From the NCBI GenBank assembly GCA_965603205.1, contig CBFDCC010000018.1:1-33076 (forward strand): 33,076 nucleotides of DNA. The letters are read 5' to 3'. The stretch's first letter is position 1. Each line of letters opens with the position of its first letter. This DNA is from Temperatibacter sp965603205 (GTDB lineage Bacteria; Pseudomonadota; Alphaproteobacteria; Sphingomonadales; Kordiimonadaceae). Of this stretch, positions 8,732 through 16,879 are shown piece after piece. The translations under genes and the position numbers were made by a program. The notes beneath the pieces were generated by a model. The model saw only the letters and a list, made by a program, of their open reading frames with translations. It did no database searches and was not told the DNA's origin.

Positions 8732-9723
8732 TGACCATACTTTCCGTCAAGGCCGACAGCTTTAAAATAGATGGTGTATTTCGCATTAGCCGCGGATCGC
8801 GCACCGTATCAAAGGTGGTTACTGTCACGCTAATGGACGGCGAATTTACAGGGGTCGGCGAATGTGTACCCTACCCCCGCTACGGCGAAAGCGTTGAGAG
8901 CGTCATCGCCGAGATAGAATCCATCGCCCCAAAGGTAGCTGATGGCCTTGACCGAATTGGATTACAAGACGCGATGCCAGCGGGTGCTGCGCGTAATGCC
9001 ATTGATTGCGCCTTTTGGGATTTAGAGGCAAAAAAATCTGGCAAGCGCGTTTGGGAACTGCTGGACCTGCCCGCACCAGACGCGTTGACAACTGCCTTTA
9101 CCATTAGTTTTGACGAACCAGATACCATGCGCGCAAAAGCGGCTGAGAATGCACACCGTCCACTCCTTAAGATTAAGCTAGCCTCGGCTGACGATCTGCC
9201 GCGGGTTCAGGCCGTGCGCCAAGGCGCGCCAAATGCCCGTATTGTGGTTGACGCCAATGAGGGTTGGACAGCCGACAGTTACGATCAGATTATTGCAGGA
9301 CTTGTTGCATGCGGCGTTGTCGGTGTTGAGCAACCCATGCCAGCCGCCGACGACAGCGCGCTAGCAGACCTGCCGCACCCCATTCCGCTGATTGCTGACG
9401 AAAGCGCCCATACAGCTGAGACGCTGCCAAAGCTTATAGGGCTATATGATATGGTCAATATAAAGCTTGATAAAACAGGCGGTTTGACCGAGGCTTTAAA
9501 ATTAAAGGCCGCCGCAGAAGCCGCTGGCATGAAAATCATGGTCGGCTGCATGGTAGGATCAAGCCTAGCTATGGCACCAGCGATGGTACTGGCCTCGGGT
9601 AGAAATGGTCACGTGGATTTAATTGATTTAGATGGCCCGTTATTGCTAGCCGAAGACCGCGTCACCCCGATCAAATTTAATGGCTCTATTATGTCGACCC
9701 CAGAGAGGGACTTGTGGGGTTAG
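8731..9723 (+). CDS. dgcA: N-acetyl-D-glutamate racemase DgcA, enolase superfamily
   Basis: A 330-residue enolase-superfamily enzyme of the dipeptide epimerase (MLE) subgroup. Paired with DgcN it is expected to racemise N-acetyl-D-glutamate to N-acetyl-L-glutamate. Catalytic residues are visible in order: Lys147-x-Lys149 (LLKIKLAS), metal ligands Asp174 (VVDANEGW), Glu200 (GVEQPMP) and Asp223 (IADESAHT), and Lys245 (VNIKLDKTGG). The start is the ATG at 8731 that shares its A with the dgcN stop; a longer frame from 8683 would overlap dgcN by 49 bases and adds no family sequence. Without DgcN beside it the gene would be called an L-Ala-D/L-Glu epimerase, which remains the alternative. A small stem-loop overlaps its stop codon. 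Confidence 0.87.
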   Translation: MTILSVKADSFKIDGVFRISRGSRTVSKVVTVTLMDGEFTGVGECVPYPRYGESVESVIAEIESIAPKVADGLDRIGLQDAMPAGAARNAIDCAFWDLEAKKSGKRVWELLDLPAPDALTTAFTISFDEPDTMRAKAAENAHRPLLKIKLASADDLPRVQAVRQGAPNARIVVDANEGWTADSYDQIIAGLVACGVVGVEQPMPAADDSALADLPHPIPLIADESAHTAETLPKLIGLYDMVNIKLDKTGGLTEALKLKAAAEAAGMKIMVGCMVGSSLAMAPAMVLASGRNGHVDLIDLDGPLLLAEDRVTPIKFNGSIMSTPERDLWG

Positions 9724-9734
9724 GTATTAACCCC
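9716..9734 (+). terminator. Stem-loop over the dgcA stop codon
   Basis: A perfect 7-bp stem GGGGTTA / TAACCCC with a 5-base loop; the stop codon TAG (9721-9723) lies at the end of the left arm. No clear T-run follows, so it is a weak or factor-dependent terminator at best, or an mRNA-stability hairpin. Confidence 0.4.
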
Positions 9735-9800
9735 AACAAAATATTAGGTGTATTTTATTCAATCCAAGTACTATCCTCTTTATAGTAAGGGGGTTTTATC

Positions 9801-11291
9801 ATGGACAATCTAAAATATTTTATCAGCGCATCTTTGATGTTTATTGCCAGCTCACTTGTGTCTGCGGGTGAATTACTGATCACAAACAACAGCAATGATC
9901 CATTTGTTTGCAAGGTTAGTGGAGTAAGTGTGGCGATTGAGCCTAACTCAGATTTCACCATCGCCGCCAATCCTGGCAAGACCATCAATACAGTGCGCTG
10001 TAATGACCTAGTGGTACAATCACTTGGCGTTAATGATGCAAGTTCTAATGCTTTCATCACTCTTAACGGCCGGCAAACACGCAGCCTGAATGTTGCGTTA
10101 TATCCCTATCTACCCACGATGCCTGAGACTGACTTTAGTGTGATGATGTATCAGCTGATAAATGAGTTTCAACAAGAAAACCCCGACATCTTACTCAATC
10201 TGCGTCTCGATCAAAATATAGAAGTATATGACAATGAAGCTTTAGCTAACTATCTTGGCACGGGCGGTTTTGATGTGATGGAATTGGATTTCTTATATCT
10301 TGGCTATCTAGCACAGAATAAACTAATCACGCCGCTTTATGGCTATGACACATCCAACACGCTGCCCTCTGCGTTAGAAATTGCGATGGTAGACGGTACG
10401 CTTTGGGGCATGCCAACTTGGTTATGCACTGATTTCTTATTTTCCTATAGTAGTGCAATCCACAATATAAATACATCAAGAGAGCTGCGTGGTTTTCTAA
10501 AGGGGTATCCTCCAACTCAAGTGCATTACGCTGGTAAGCTACAGGGAACATGGGAAATCCCAAGTTTTTATATCTCTAGCTATTGGCAGACCTATCCTGA
10601 GCGTACTATTGCCCAAGCGATCCAAATGCCGCCAGACCCAATCGTCGTTGATAATATGTATCAATTAACGCCGCCGTGTGATTTTAACGGCACTGATAAT
10701 TGCATTAATGGGGTTTATGAAGGTGACATGGCCGCACGTGAATTTGCCGCAAAAAAAGCCAGCAGCACCTCAGGCTTTGGTGAAACCAGCTTTTACATTG
10801 AGCTATTTCAAGATCATGACCTCCCCCTATATGCCCAGCCTATACCTTGGGGCAATCAAATCAGGCCGTTACTCTATGCCGATGCTTTCGCTGCCAGCAG
10901 TGCTAATTGCGCTGCTGACCCTTGTGCCAGCGATAGCCGAAAGTTCATTAATTTTATGAGTACAGATACCGTTAAAAATATGTTTGCCTTTAGTGAGGAC
11001 TTGGCGTCCAGCGCGCCATACAGGCGTATGCTGGCCTCTACAAAATCATTCTACGGTCAAACTAAGGTAAAGGCAGATCCAATCTACCAACAGATTTCAC
11101 CTGTAGTAACAGAGGGGAACCCTTATCCCACCTATATTTCAGGCCCTATACAAATGGATATATACCATCAAGTTTGCGCAGCCCTGAAACAAAAGGATAG
11201 CAGGTACATCTGCAACCTAACGCAAGACGACCTATTAAAATCTCACCGAGGTGCACTGCGCCGTTACCAAAGGACAAGTGGTAAAAAATAA
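9801..11291 (+). CDS. Predicted exported thiaminase I-like protein (thiamine pyridinylase family)
   Basis: A 496-residue exported protein. Residues 1-22 form a signal peptide (hydrophobic core FISASLMFIASSLV, cleavage near SAG). Residues 24-95 are a small extra domain with Cys37 and Cys67. From residue 97 the sequence follows bacterial thiaminase I: VALYPYLP, then FDVMELDFLYLGYL, then GTLWGMPTWLCTDFLFSY, in which Cys209 matches the nucleophile (Cys113 of the Paenibacillus enzyme). Glu328 in GFGETSFYI matches the general base (Glu241), and Asp361 in LLYADAF also fits. Thiaminase I replaces the thiazole of thiamine with another nucleophile. The fold is that of a periplasmic binding protein, but no transporter genes are nearby. 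It is about 90 residues longer than known members, owing to the N-terminal domain. AGGGGG precedes the ATG. Activity is inferred, not shown. Confidence 0.75.
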   Translation: MDNLKYFISASLMFIASSLVSAGELLITNNSNDPFVCKVSGVSVAIEPNSDFTIAANPGKTINTVRCNDLVVQSLGVNDASSNAFITLNGRQTRSLNVALYPYLPTMPETDFSVMMYQLINEFQQENPDILLNLRLDQNIEVYDNEALANYLGTGGFDVMELDFLYLGYLAQNKLITPLYGYDTSNTLPSALEIAMVDGTLWGMPTWLCTDFLFSYSSAIHNINTSRELRGFLKGYPPTQVHYAGKLQGTWEIPSFYISSYWQTYPERTIAQAIQMPPDPIVVDNMYQLTPPCDFNGTDNCINGVYEGDMAAREFAAKKASSTSGFGETSFYIELFQDHDLPLYAQPIPWGNQIRPLLYADAFAASSANCAADPCASDSRKFINFMSTDTVKNMFAFSEDLASSAPYRRMLASTKSFYGQTKVKADPIYQQISPVVTEGNPYPTYISGPIQMDIYHQVCAALKQKDSRYICNLTQDDLLKSHRGALRRYQRTSGKK

Positions 11292-11374
11292 ACTTTGGAT
11301 ATATTGATCTTTTTATCTTTCTGAGTCTTAATGAGTTTCATAAGAAACCATTTTGACTTCAGGGAGGAAGACCA

Positions 11375-13249
11375 ATGTTAAAATCAATTAAGAAGACAAC
11401 AGCAATCCTGCTGGCGAGTACGACACTGATGATCAGTGCGCCAACGGCCGCTAAAGACATGGATGGACAAATCCGCTGGGATTTAACTGATCTCTATAAA
11501 AGCGGTGATGCATGGACCGCGTCTCACGATCAAGCCCTAAAGGATATCGACGGATTAAAGGCGTTAAAAGGCACCTTGGGCAAAAGTGCTAAATCACTGC
11601 AAAAGGCCAGCGATCAAATCAGCGCAGTATACAAAGAAGTTATTACCCTATTTGTATATGCCACCCTACGCGGCGACGAAGACATGCGCGAAAGCGACCA
11701 CCAAGAACGCCTAAGTAAAGCACGGGCCATGATGGGCAAGATGTCACAGGCTGTTGCCTTCACAGACCCAGAGCTACTAACCGTAGGGTCCAAAAAAGTT
11801 GAAAAATTCATTAAGTCTAATAAAGGACTGACAAACCATGCCTTTAGCCTGCGCGATACATTGCGCCGTGAAGACCACACACTAGGGCTTGAGGCCGAAG
11901 GCGTAATGGCCAATGCTGGTGATCCACTATCTGGACCGAGCAGCGTATATGGTTTGCTTGCTAACGCCGCTATTCAATGGCCAACCGTTACCCTGTCAAC
12001 GGGCGAAGACGTAACGCTTAATCAATCGGGCTATGGTAAATACCGTGCTGTACAAAACCGCGAAGACCGCAAAAAAGTATTTGATGCTTTTTGGGGCGCT
12101 TGGAAACAGTATGAAGCGCCAATTGGTGCCAATCTTGACGCTCACGTAAAAGGTCATATCTTCCGCGCTAAATCCCGCAAATATGACAGCGCGATGGCTA
12201 GTGCTACATCAGGCTCAAACATTCCAACAGCTGTTTATAAAACACTCGTGAGTGCTGCCAATAAAAACCTACCAAGCATGCATCGCTATTTAAAATTACG
12301 TCAGCGCATGCTGGGCTTAGAAGACCTGCATTATTATGACATCTACCCAGAAAGCACAAAGCTAGACAAAGAGTTTAGCCTTGATGAAGCTAAGAAGCTT
12401 ACACTGGATTCACTCCAGCCCTTTGGTGAAGAATATTTGGATGCGCTACGCGAAGGGTTTTCCCAACAGTGGATGCATGTATATCCGCAGGAGGGCAAAC
12501 GTTCTGGCGCTTATATGTTTGGCTCAGCCTATGATGTTCACCCTTACGTACTCCTGAATTTTCAAAAAGACTTTGAGGCTGTATCAACCTTCTCTCACGA
12601 GTGGGGACATGCAGCGCATACAATGCTGTCAAAAGATAACAACAGCTTTGAGAATTTCTCATATTCCACCTACACAGCGGAACTAGCCTCAACAACCAAC
12701 GAGGTGTTATTGCAAGAATATCTGCTTGCTAAAGACCTAAGCGATGAAGAGCGCTTATATTATATCGATCGTGCGCTAGAGGGTATTCGCGGTACATTCT
12801 TCCGCCAGACTATGTTTGCTGAATTTGAGCTAAAAATTCATGAAACAGTCGAAGCCGGGGAACCTCTGTCCGGTAAGAAAATGACAGCCATGTATCTTGA
12901 TCTGCTGAAGAAATATCACGGTCACGATGAAGGTGTGATGAATATTGACGAGGCATATGCTGTTGAGTGGGCTTATATCCCGCATTTCTACCGCAACTTC
13001 TATGTTTACCAATATGCGACCAGCATTACAGGCGGCACAGCCTTTGCCGAGCGCATGAGAAACGGCGACAAATCTGCAACAACAGATTATGTAAATGTTC
13101 TAAAGGCTGGCGGGTCGGTTTATCCATATGATCTATTAGCTGGCAACGGTATCGACCTAGCCACTGAAGAGCCATACACCATTCTAATAGGACGCATGAA
13201 CCGCCTAATGGATGAAGCCGATAAAATCCTGACCCGCATGGGTAAGTAA
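11375..13249 (+). CDS. pepF: Oligoendopeptidase F-type M3 metallopeptidase, exported
   Basis: Predicted zinc oligopeptidase of 624 residues, M3B family. The active site is FSHEWGHAAH, with zinc ligands His408 and His412 and catalytic Glu409; the third ligand is probably Glu436 in AELASTTNE, 24 residues later as expected for M3. Unlike the cytosolic PepF of Gram-positive bacteria, it begins with a signal peptide (about residues 1-26, LLASTTLMISAPTAA), so it should work in the periplasm, cutting short peptides. Residues 27-400 match the PepF N-terminal and lobe domains, including IRWDLTDLYKSGDAW at the start. GGGAGGAAG lies 7 bases before the ATG. It lies 83 bases after the thiaminase-like gene and ends at a strong bidirectional terminator. 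Confidence 0.93.
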   Translation: MLKSIKKTTAILLASTTLMISAPTAAKDMDGQIRWDLTDLYKSGDAWTASHDQALKDIDGLKALKGTLGKSAKSLQKASDQISAVYKEVITLFVYATLRGDEDMRESDHQERLSKARAMMGKMSQAVAFTDPELLTVGSKKVEKFIKSNKGLTNHAFSLRDTLRREDHTLGLEAEGVMANAGDPLSGPSSVYGLLANAAIQWPTVTLSTGEDVTLNQSGYGKYRAVQNREDRKKVFDAFWGAWKQYEAPIGANLDAHVKGHIFRAKSRKYDSAMASATSGSNIPTAVYKTLVSAANKNLPSMHRYLKLRQRMLGLEDLHYYDIYPESTKLDKEFSLDEAKKLTLDSLQPFGEEYLDALREGFSQQWMHVYPQEGKRSGAYMFGSAYDVHPYVLLNFQKDFEAVSTFSHEWGHAAHTMLSKDNNSFENFSYSTYTAELASTTNEVLLQEYLLAKDLSDEERLYYIDRALEGIRGTFFRQTMFAEFELKIHETVEAGEPLSGKKMTAMYLDLLKKYHGHDEGVMNIDEAYAVEWAYIPHFYRNFYVYQYATSITGGTAFAERMRNGDKSATTDYVNVLKAGGSVYPYDLLAGNGIDLATEEPYTILIGRMNRLMDEADKILTRMGK

Positions 13250-13256
13250 CAAACAT

Positions 13257-13287
13257 AAAAAAGGCGGGAGATGACCCCGCCTTTTTT
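13257..13287. terminator. Bidirectional intrinsic terminator
   Basis: A-run, then GGCGGG (13263-13268) pairing with CCCGCC (13276-13281), then TTTTTT. It sits between the ends of the convergent pepF and RTX genes and can stop transcription from both sides. Confidence 0.9.
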
Positions 13288-13310
13288 GCTATTCACCATA
13301 GGGGTTTTAC

Positions 13311-15257
13311 TTAGCCAAACATAAAATCATCGACGGTTACTAGGCTAATATCTGTATCTTCCAGCCTAATGGAATTTCCATTACCATCCTCAATTATCAC
13401 ATCATTGCCCTCTTGATTAATAGCTAAATCCTCAAAAACTAGGTCCGTACCCGACAAATCGATTGTATCAGAACCATTTTCAAAGTCTTTAATAAGGTCA
13501 TCCCCCCAAACACCGTCAAAAACAAAAACATCGTCACCAGATTGGCCGCTAAGGGTATCATCACCCTTGCCCCCTATCAGTCTATCGTTACCACGGCCGC
13601 CCTTTAAGGTATCATTGCCGTTTTCGCCATACAGCTTGTCCTTGCCTTTACCGCCGACCAACCTATCGTCTCCACTGCCGCCTTTGAGCTTGTCATGACC
13701 AATCTCTCCCTTAAGAATATCAGCCCCTTTTCCGCCATATAGCTCATCATTGTCCTTACCACCGAGCAACTCATCCTTCCCACCGCCACCTTTAATTTTA
13801 TCACGGCCACCGCCACCCTTTAGGATATCATTGCCTCCTTGACCGTTTAAAACATCTCTACCGCTTTGCCCGTACAGCATATCATTACCAGCACCACCCT
13901 TGAGGGTGTCATCGCCTCCCATGCCCTTCAGGATATTATCCCCTGCATCACCTTTGATATAATCATTCTCGATTGAGCCTGTTACATTTTCGATAGAGTC
14001 ATACGTCTCGCCAGCTGCATCACCCTTGTTACTGGAGGGAGTGCCTAAATATACCGACACCGCAGTACCATCACCGTTCAGACCGTAATAACTAACAGTA
14101 TCGCTTCCTCCGCCGCCATCAAATGTGTCCGTGCCAAAACCACCGTCCAGCACGTCGTCACCAGCACCGCCAGATAGCGCATCATCACCACCATAAGCAT
14201 AAATTATATTAGCATTCCCATCACCTGTCAGGTTGTCGTCATATTCCGTACCTGATAGGTTTTCCACATTGGTGATTGTGTCACCATCAGAGTTTTCACC
14301 TGTTTCAAAATTAACCGTAACGCCAACCTCATCAGCTTGACCGACGTAATAATAGGAAACGCGATCAGTACCGGCACCGCCATCAATGCTATCAGCGCCT
14401 TTATTACCGTTCAGGTAATCATCCCCAGCACCGCCATCGAGTGTATCATCGCCATAACCACCAAGCAAAGTATCGTCGCCATCACCGCCGTAAAGGGTAT
14501 CGTTACCTAAATCCCCGTTAAGATAGTCATCGCCTGCCATGCCCGTCAGGATATTATCCTCTGCGTCACCTTTGATATAATCATTCTCGATTGAGCCTGT
14601 TACATTTTCGATAGAGTCATACGTCTCGCCAGCTGCATCACCCTTGTTACTGGAGGGAGTGCCTAAATATACCGACACCGCAGTACCATCACCGTTCAGA
14701 CCGTAATAACTAACAGTATCGCTTCCTCCGCCGCCATCAAATGTGTCCGTGCCAAAACCACCGTCCAGCACGTCGTCACCAGCACCGCCAGATAGCGCAT
14801 CATCACCACCATAAGCATAAATTATATTAGCATTCCCATCACCTGTCAGGTTGTCGTCATATTCCGTACCTGATAGGTTTTCCACATTGGTGATTGTGTC
14901 ACCATCAGGGTTTTCACCTGTTTCAAAATTAACCGTAACGCCAACCTCATCAATTTGGCCAACGTAATAATAGGAAACACGATCAGTACCTGCTCCGCCA
15001 TCGATAACATCAACACCTGCACTGCCACGTAGATAATCATCACCAGCACCGCCATAGAGTGTATCAGCGCCATAACCACCAAGCAAAGTATCGTCGCCAT
15101 CATCGCCGTATAGGGTATCAGCACCGTCCCCCCCATTAAGGTAGTCATTACCATCATCACCAGAAAGCGTATCATCGCCACCATTTCCTGAAATAAAGTC
15201 ATCATCAACAGTACCCGCTAGCGTATTATTATTATTATCACCAAATATATCAGACAT
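13311..15257 (-). CDS. RTX-type calcium-binding repeat protein, type I secreted
   Basis: A 648-residue acidic protein built almost wholly of GGxGxDxLx nonapeptide repeats (GGDGADTLYGDDGDDTL and similar), which form calcium-filled parallel beta-rolls. There is no N-terminal signal peptide. The C-terminus (GDDVFVFDG, DLIKDFENGSDTIDLSG, ending VDDFMFG) is the usual RTX secretion signal for a type I system. Two interruptions of about 130 residues, starting GAGTDRVSYYYVGQ and ending ENDYIKGDA, are almost identical and reflect a 618-bp internal duplication. No catalytic domain is visible, so it may be a matrix, adhesion or S-layer-like protein rather than an enzyme. No ABC transporter or membrane fusion protein is in the window. 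AAAGG precedes the start. Confidence 0.9.
   Translation of the reverse strand: MSDIFGDNNNNTLAGTVDDDFISGNGGDDTLSGDDGNDYLNGGDGADTLYGDDGDDTLLGGYGADTLYGGAGDDYLRGSAGVDVIDGGAGTDRVSYYYVGQIDEVGVTVNFETGENPDGDTITNVENLSGTEYDDNLTGDGNANIIYAYGGDDALSGGAGDDVLDGGFGTDTFDGGGGSDTVSYYGLNGDGTAVSVYLGTPSSNKGDAAGETYDSIENVTGSIENDYIKGDAEDNILTGMAGDDYLNGDLGNDTLYGGDGDDTLLGGYGDDTLDGGAGDDYLNGNKGADSIDGGAGTDRVSYYYVGQADEVGVTVNFETGENSDGDTITNVENLSGTEYDDNLTGDGNANIIYAYGGDDALSGGAGDDVLDGGFGTDTFDGGGGSDTVSYYGLNGDGTAVSVYLGTPSSNKGDAAGETYDSIENVTGSIENDYIKGDAGDNILKGMGGDDTLKGGAGNDMLYGQSGRDVLNGQGGNDILKGGGGRDKIKGGGGKDELLGGKDNDELYGGKGADILKGEIGHDKLKGGSGDDRLVGGKGKDKLYGENGNDTLKGGRGNDRLIGGKGDDTLSGQSGDDVFVFDGVWGDDLIKDFENGSDTIDLSGTDLVFEDLAINQEGNDVIIEDGNGNSIRLEDTDISLVTVDDFMFG
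13948..14334. repeat. RTX internal duplication, copy 1 core
   Basis: This 387-base block recurs at an offset of exactly 618 bases (206 codons) with a single mismatch found by eye (A at 14291 versus G at 14909, a Ser/Pro difference). Homology at lower identity extends outward on both sides, so the whole 13.9-15.1 kb segment is two units of 618 bases. Confidence 0.9.
14566..14952. repeat. RTX internal duplication, copy 2 core
   Basis: Second copy of the 387-base core. Just past its right edge (14953 onward) the two copies differ at many third codon positions, so the near-identity is confined to the core. Confidence 0.9.
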
Positions 15258-15402
15258 ATTTTACCTTTTAAGAAAATAATGGACAGAATCATTATGCAAT
15301 TTCGAAAATCATTTATTATTTATATTCATTAGAAAAAATGAATAGAAATTAAAAGGGATACGAGGAAATTGGCTAAAATTTTAATGACTTACTTTTTTCA
15401 AT

Positions 15403-15432
15403 AAAAAAGGCGGGATTACTCCCGCCTTTTTA
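15403..15432. terminator. Bidirectional intrinsic terminator
   Basis: AAAAAA, GGCGGGA (15409-15415), loop TTAC, TCCCGCC (15420-15426), TTTTT. It lies downstream of the leftward dat-cupin operon and upstream of the RTX gene, and should insulate the two. Its stem resembles the terminator at 13257. Confidence 0.88.
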
Positions 15433-15464
15433 TCTTTATTAAAAACAACCCTCACTAGAGGCAG

Positions 15465-15491
15465 TCCGTTCATCTTGAGCTTGTCGAAGGA
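15465..15491. repeat. Short dispersed repeat (TTGAGCTTGTCGAAGG type)
   Basis: The string GTTCATCTTGAGCTTGTCGA followed by AGG belongs to a widely scattered bacterial intergenic repeat (complement CCTTCGACAAGCTCAAGATG). It abuts the stop codon of the cupin gene. The identification is from memory of the motif; copy number in this genome is unknown. Confidence 0.55.
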
Positions 15492-15842
15492 TTAATCTTC
15501 GTAGATCACATATAGCTTTTTAACAGAGCCAACGGTTTCCCATGTGCCCTCAAAGCCTGCCGACATGGTAAAATGATCGCCAGCCTTCACTCTTTGCGGC
15601 GTGCCATTTTCTTCTGTGATGATGGCCTCGCCTTCTAAAATAGTGCAAAATTCATCTTCACTATAAGACACATTCCAACAGCCTGCGTCACTTTGCCACA
15701 CGCCAACAAAAAAGTTACCCTTTTCATTTATGTGCTGGTTATTTGACCCACCGTTTGGCAAACCACTCACTAGCTTCTCGGCTGCGATAGGTTCCATATC
15801 TGTAATCTCAGCCTCTGCATTAATACGTTTAAATTTAGCCAT
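15492..15842 (-). CDS. Small cupin-fold protein (Cupin_3 / DUF861-like)
   Basis: A 116-residue single-domain cupin. CWNVSYSEDEFCTILEGEAIITEENG, RVKAGDHFTMSAGFEGTWETVG and KKLYVIYED are the strands of a Cupin_3 barrel, similar to the cupin half of ureidoglycine aminohydrolase and to many unassigned small cupins. The canonical cupin histidines are largely absent, so metal binding is doubtful. The substrate is unknown. It follows the D-amino-acid transaminase gene by 34 bases on the same strand, and GGAG lies about 8 bases before its ATG, so it is probably the second gene of that operon. A role in handling keto or amino acids is inference from position only. Confidence 0.82.
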   Translation of the reverse strand: MAKFKRINAEAEITDMEPIAAEKLVSGLPNGGSNNQHINEKGNFFVGVWQSDAGCWNVSYSEDEFCTILEGEAIITEENGTPQRVKAGDHFTMSAGFEGTWETVGSVKKLYVIYED

Positions 15843-15876
15843 GTTATCTACTCCAAAGTATAATTATTCTAAATTG

Positions 15877-16731
15877 TTATTCTAAATTATTTAAGGCATC
15901 TTCAATATAAATCTCACGCAACCTTGACGCTATGGAGCCGGGCTTGCCGTCGCCAATTGCCTTGCCATCAATCTCAACAACAGGCGTTACAAATGTTGTA
16001 GCGCTGGTAACAAAAGCTTCATCCGCAGCAAGCGCTTCAGCTGGCGTGAAAGAACGCTCAATAAGGTCAATGCCTTCTTCTGCGGCAAGGCGCAGCGCAG
16101 CGCGACGTGTGATCCCGTGTAAAATATTGTTCGATAGCCCCCGCGTGATAACTTGGCCGCCTTTAACAATATAGGCATTGTTGGATGACCCTTCGGTGAT
16201 AAAACCATCCTCAACCAGCCAAGCATCCTGAACACCAGCGTCAATTGCGGCTTGCTTGGCAAGTACAGGCGCTAGCAGCTGTACCGTTTTAATATCACGG
16301 CGACCCCAGCGAATATCATCAACAACAATAACCTTAATGCCGCTAGCAGCCTTTGGTGACGTTAATAGGTTCATCACCTGCGTAAACATAACAAGCGTAG
16401 GCTTAACGTCAGCACTAGGAAAACCAAAGTCACGGTCTGAGGCACCACGTGTAACCTGAAGATAAACAAGACCTTCATTTAGATCATTACGCTTTATTAG
16501 CTCTTTCATGATTGCTGTGATTTCTTCACCCGTTGCAGGCTCGTTCATCCGCAACTCACTCAGGCTACGCTTTAGTCGCACCAAATGCGCTGCATTATCA
16601 ACCAATTTACCCTTAAGAACGCTTGCCACTTCATAAACGCCATCAGCGAAAATAAAGCCACGGTCAAAGATCGAAATTTTAGCATCCTCTTCTGGAAGAT
16701 ATTGTCCATTCACATATACGGTACGAGACAT
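15877..16731 (-). CDS. dat: D-amino-acid transaminase (fold-type IV PLP enzyme)
   Basis: Predicted class IV aminotransferase of 284 residues, the length of D-amino-acid transaminase. It would move the amino group between D-amino acids and 2-oxo acids, typically D-alanine plus 2-oxoglutarate giving pyruvate plus D-glutamate. The PLP lysine is Lys148 in RRDIKTVQLL. The start SRTVYVNGQYLPEEDAKISIFDRGFIFADGVYEV and VQDAWLVEDGFITEGSSNNAYIV match D-amino-acid transaminase better than branched-chain (IlvE) enzymes. AAGGAAAAA lies just before the ATG. Its D-glutamate product is the substrate of the DgcN-DgcA route encoded 7 kb away. Class IV enzymes are hard to separate by eye, so an aminodeoxychorismate lyase or L-amino-acid role is possible but less likely. 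Confidence 0.87.
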   Translation of the reverse strand: MSRTVYVNGQYLPEEDAKISIFDRGFIFADGVYEVASVLKGKLVDNAAHLVRLKRSLSELRMNEPATGEEITAIMKELIKRNDLNEGLVYLQVTRGASDRDFGFPSADVKPTLVMFTQVMNLLTSPKAASGIKVIVVDDIRWGRRDIKTVQLLAPVLAKQAAIDAGVQDAWLVEDGFITEGSSNNAYIVKGGQVITRGLSNNILHGITRRAALRLAAEEGIDLIERSFTPAEALAADEAFVTSATTFVTPVVEIDGKAIGDGKPGSIASRLREIYIEDALNNLE

Positions 16732-16879
16732 CAGTTTTTCCTTTTATAATAGAAGTAAAGCATCAAAATTAGTGACTTACTTTTATGCGCCTCGCCTAAG
16801 CTCGGCAAGCATTAACTTTAGGAGCTTAAACCCTAAAAATCTTATTCGCGGTCCTGCGCCTAAATAAAAGATAAAATAA

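Noticed and set aside
9801..11291. Plain ABC-transporter solute-binding protein
   Set aside because: The fold would be the same, but no permease or ATPase gene is nearby and the thiaminase Cys and Glu contexts are both conserved. Kept only as the fallback.
13604..15208. Regularly spaced short DNA repeats that resemble a CRISPR array or low-complexity ORFs in other frames
   Set aside because: The period follows the 27-base RTX nonapeptide coding unit on the minus strand, with no unique spacers; the alternative frames are shadows of it.
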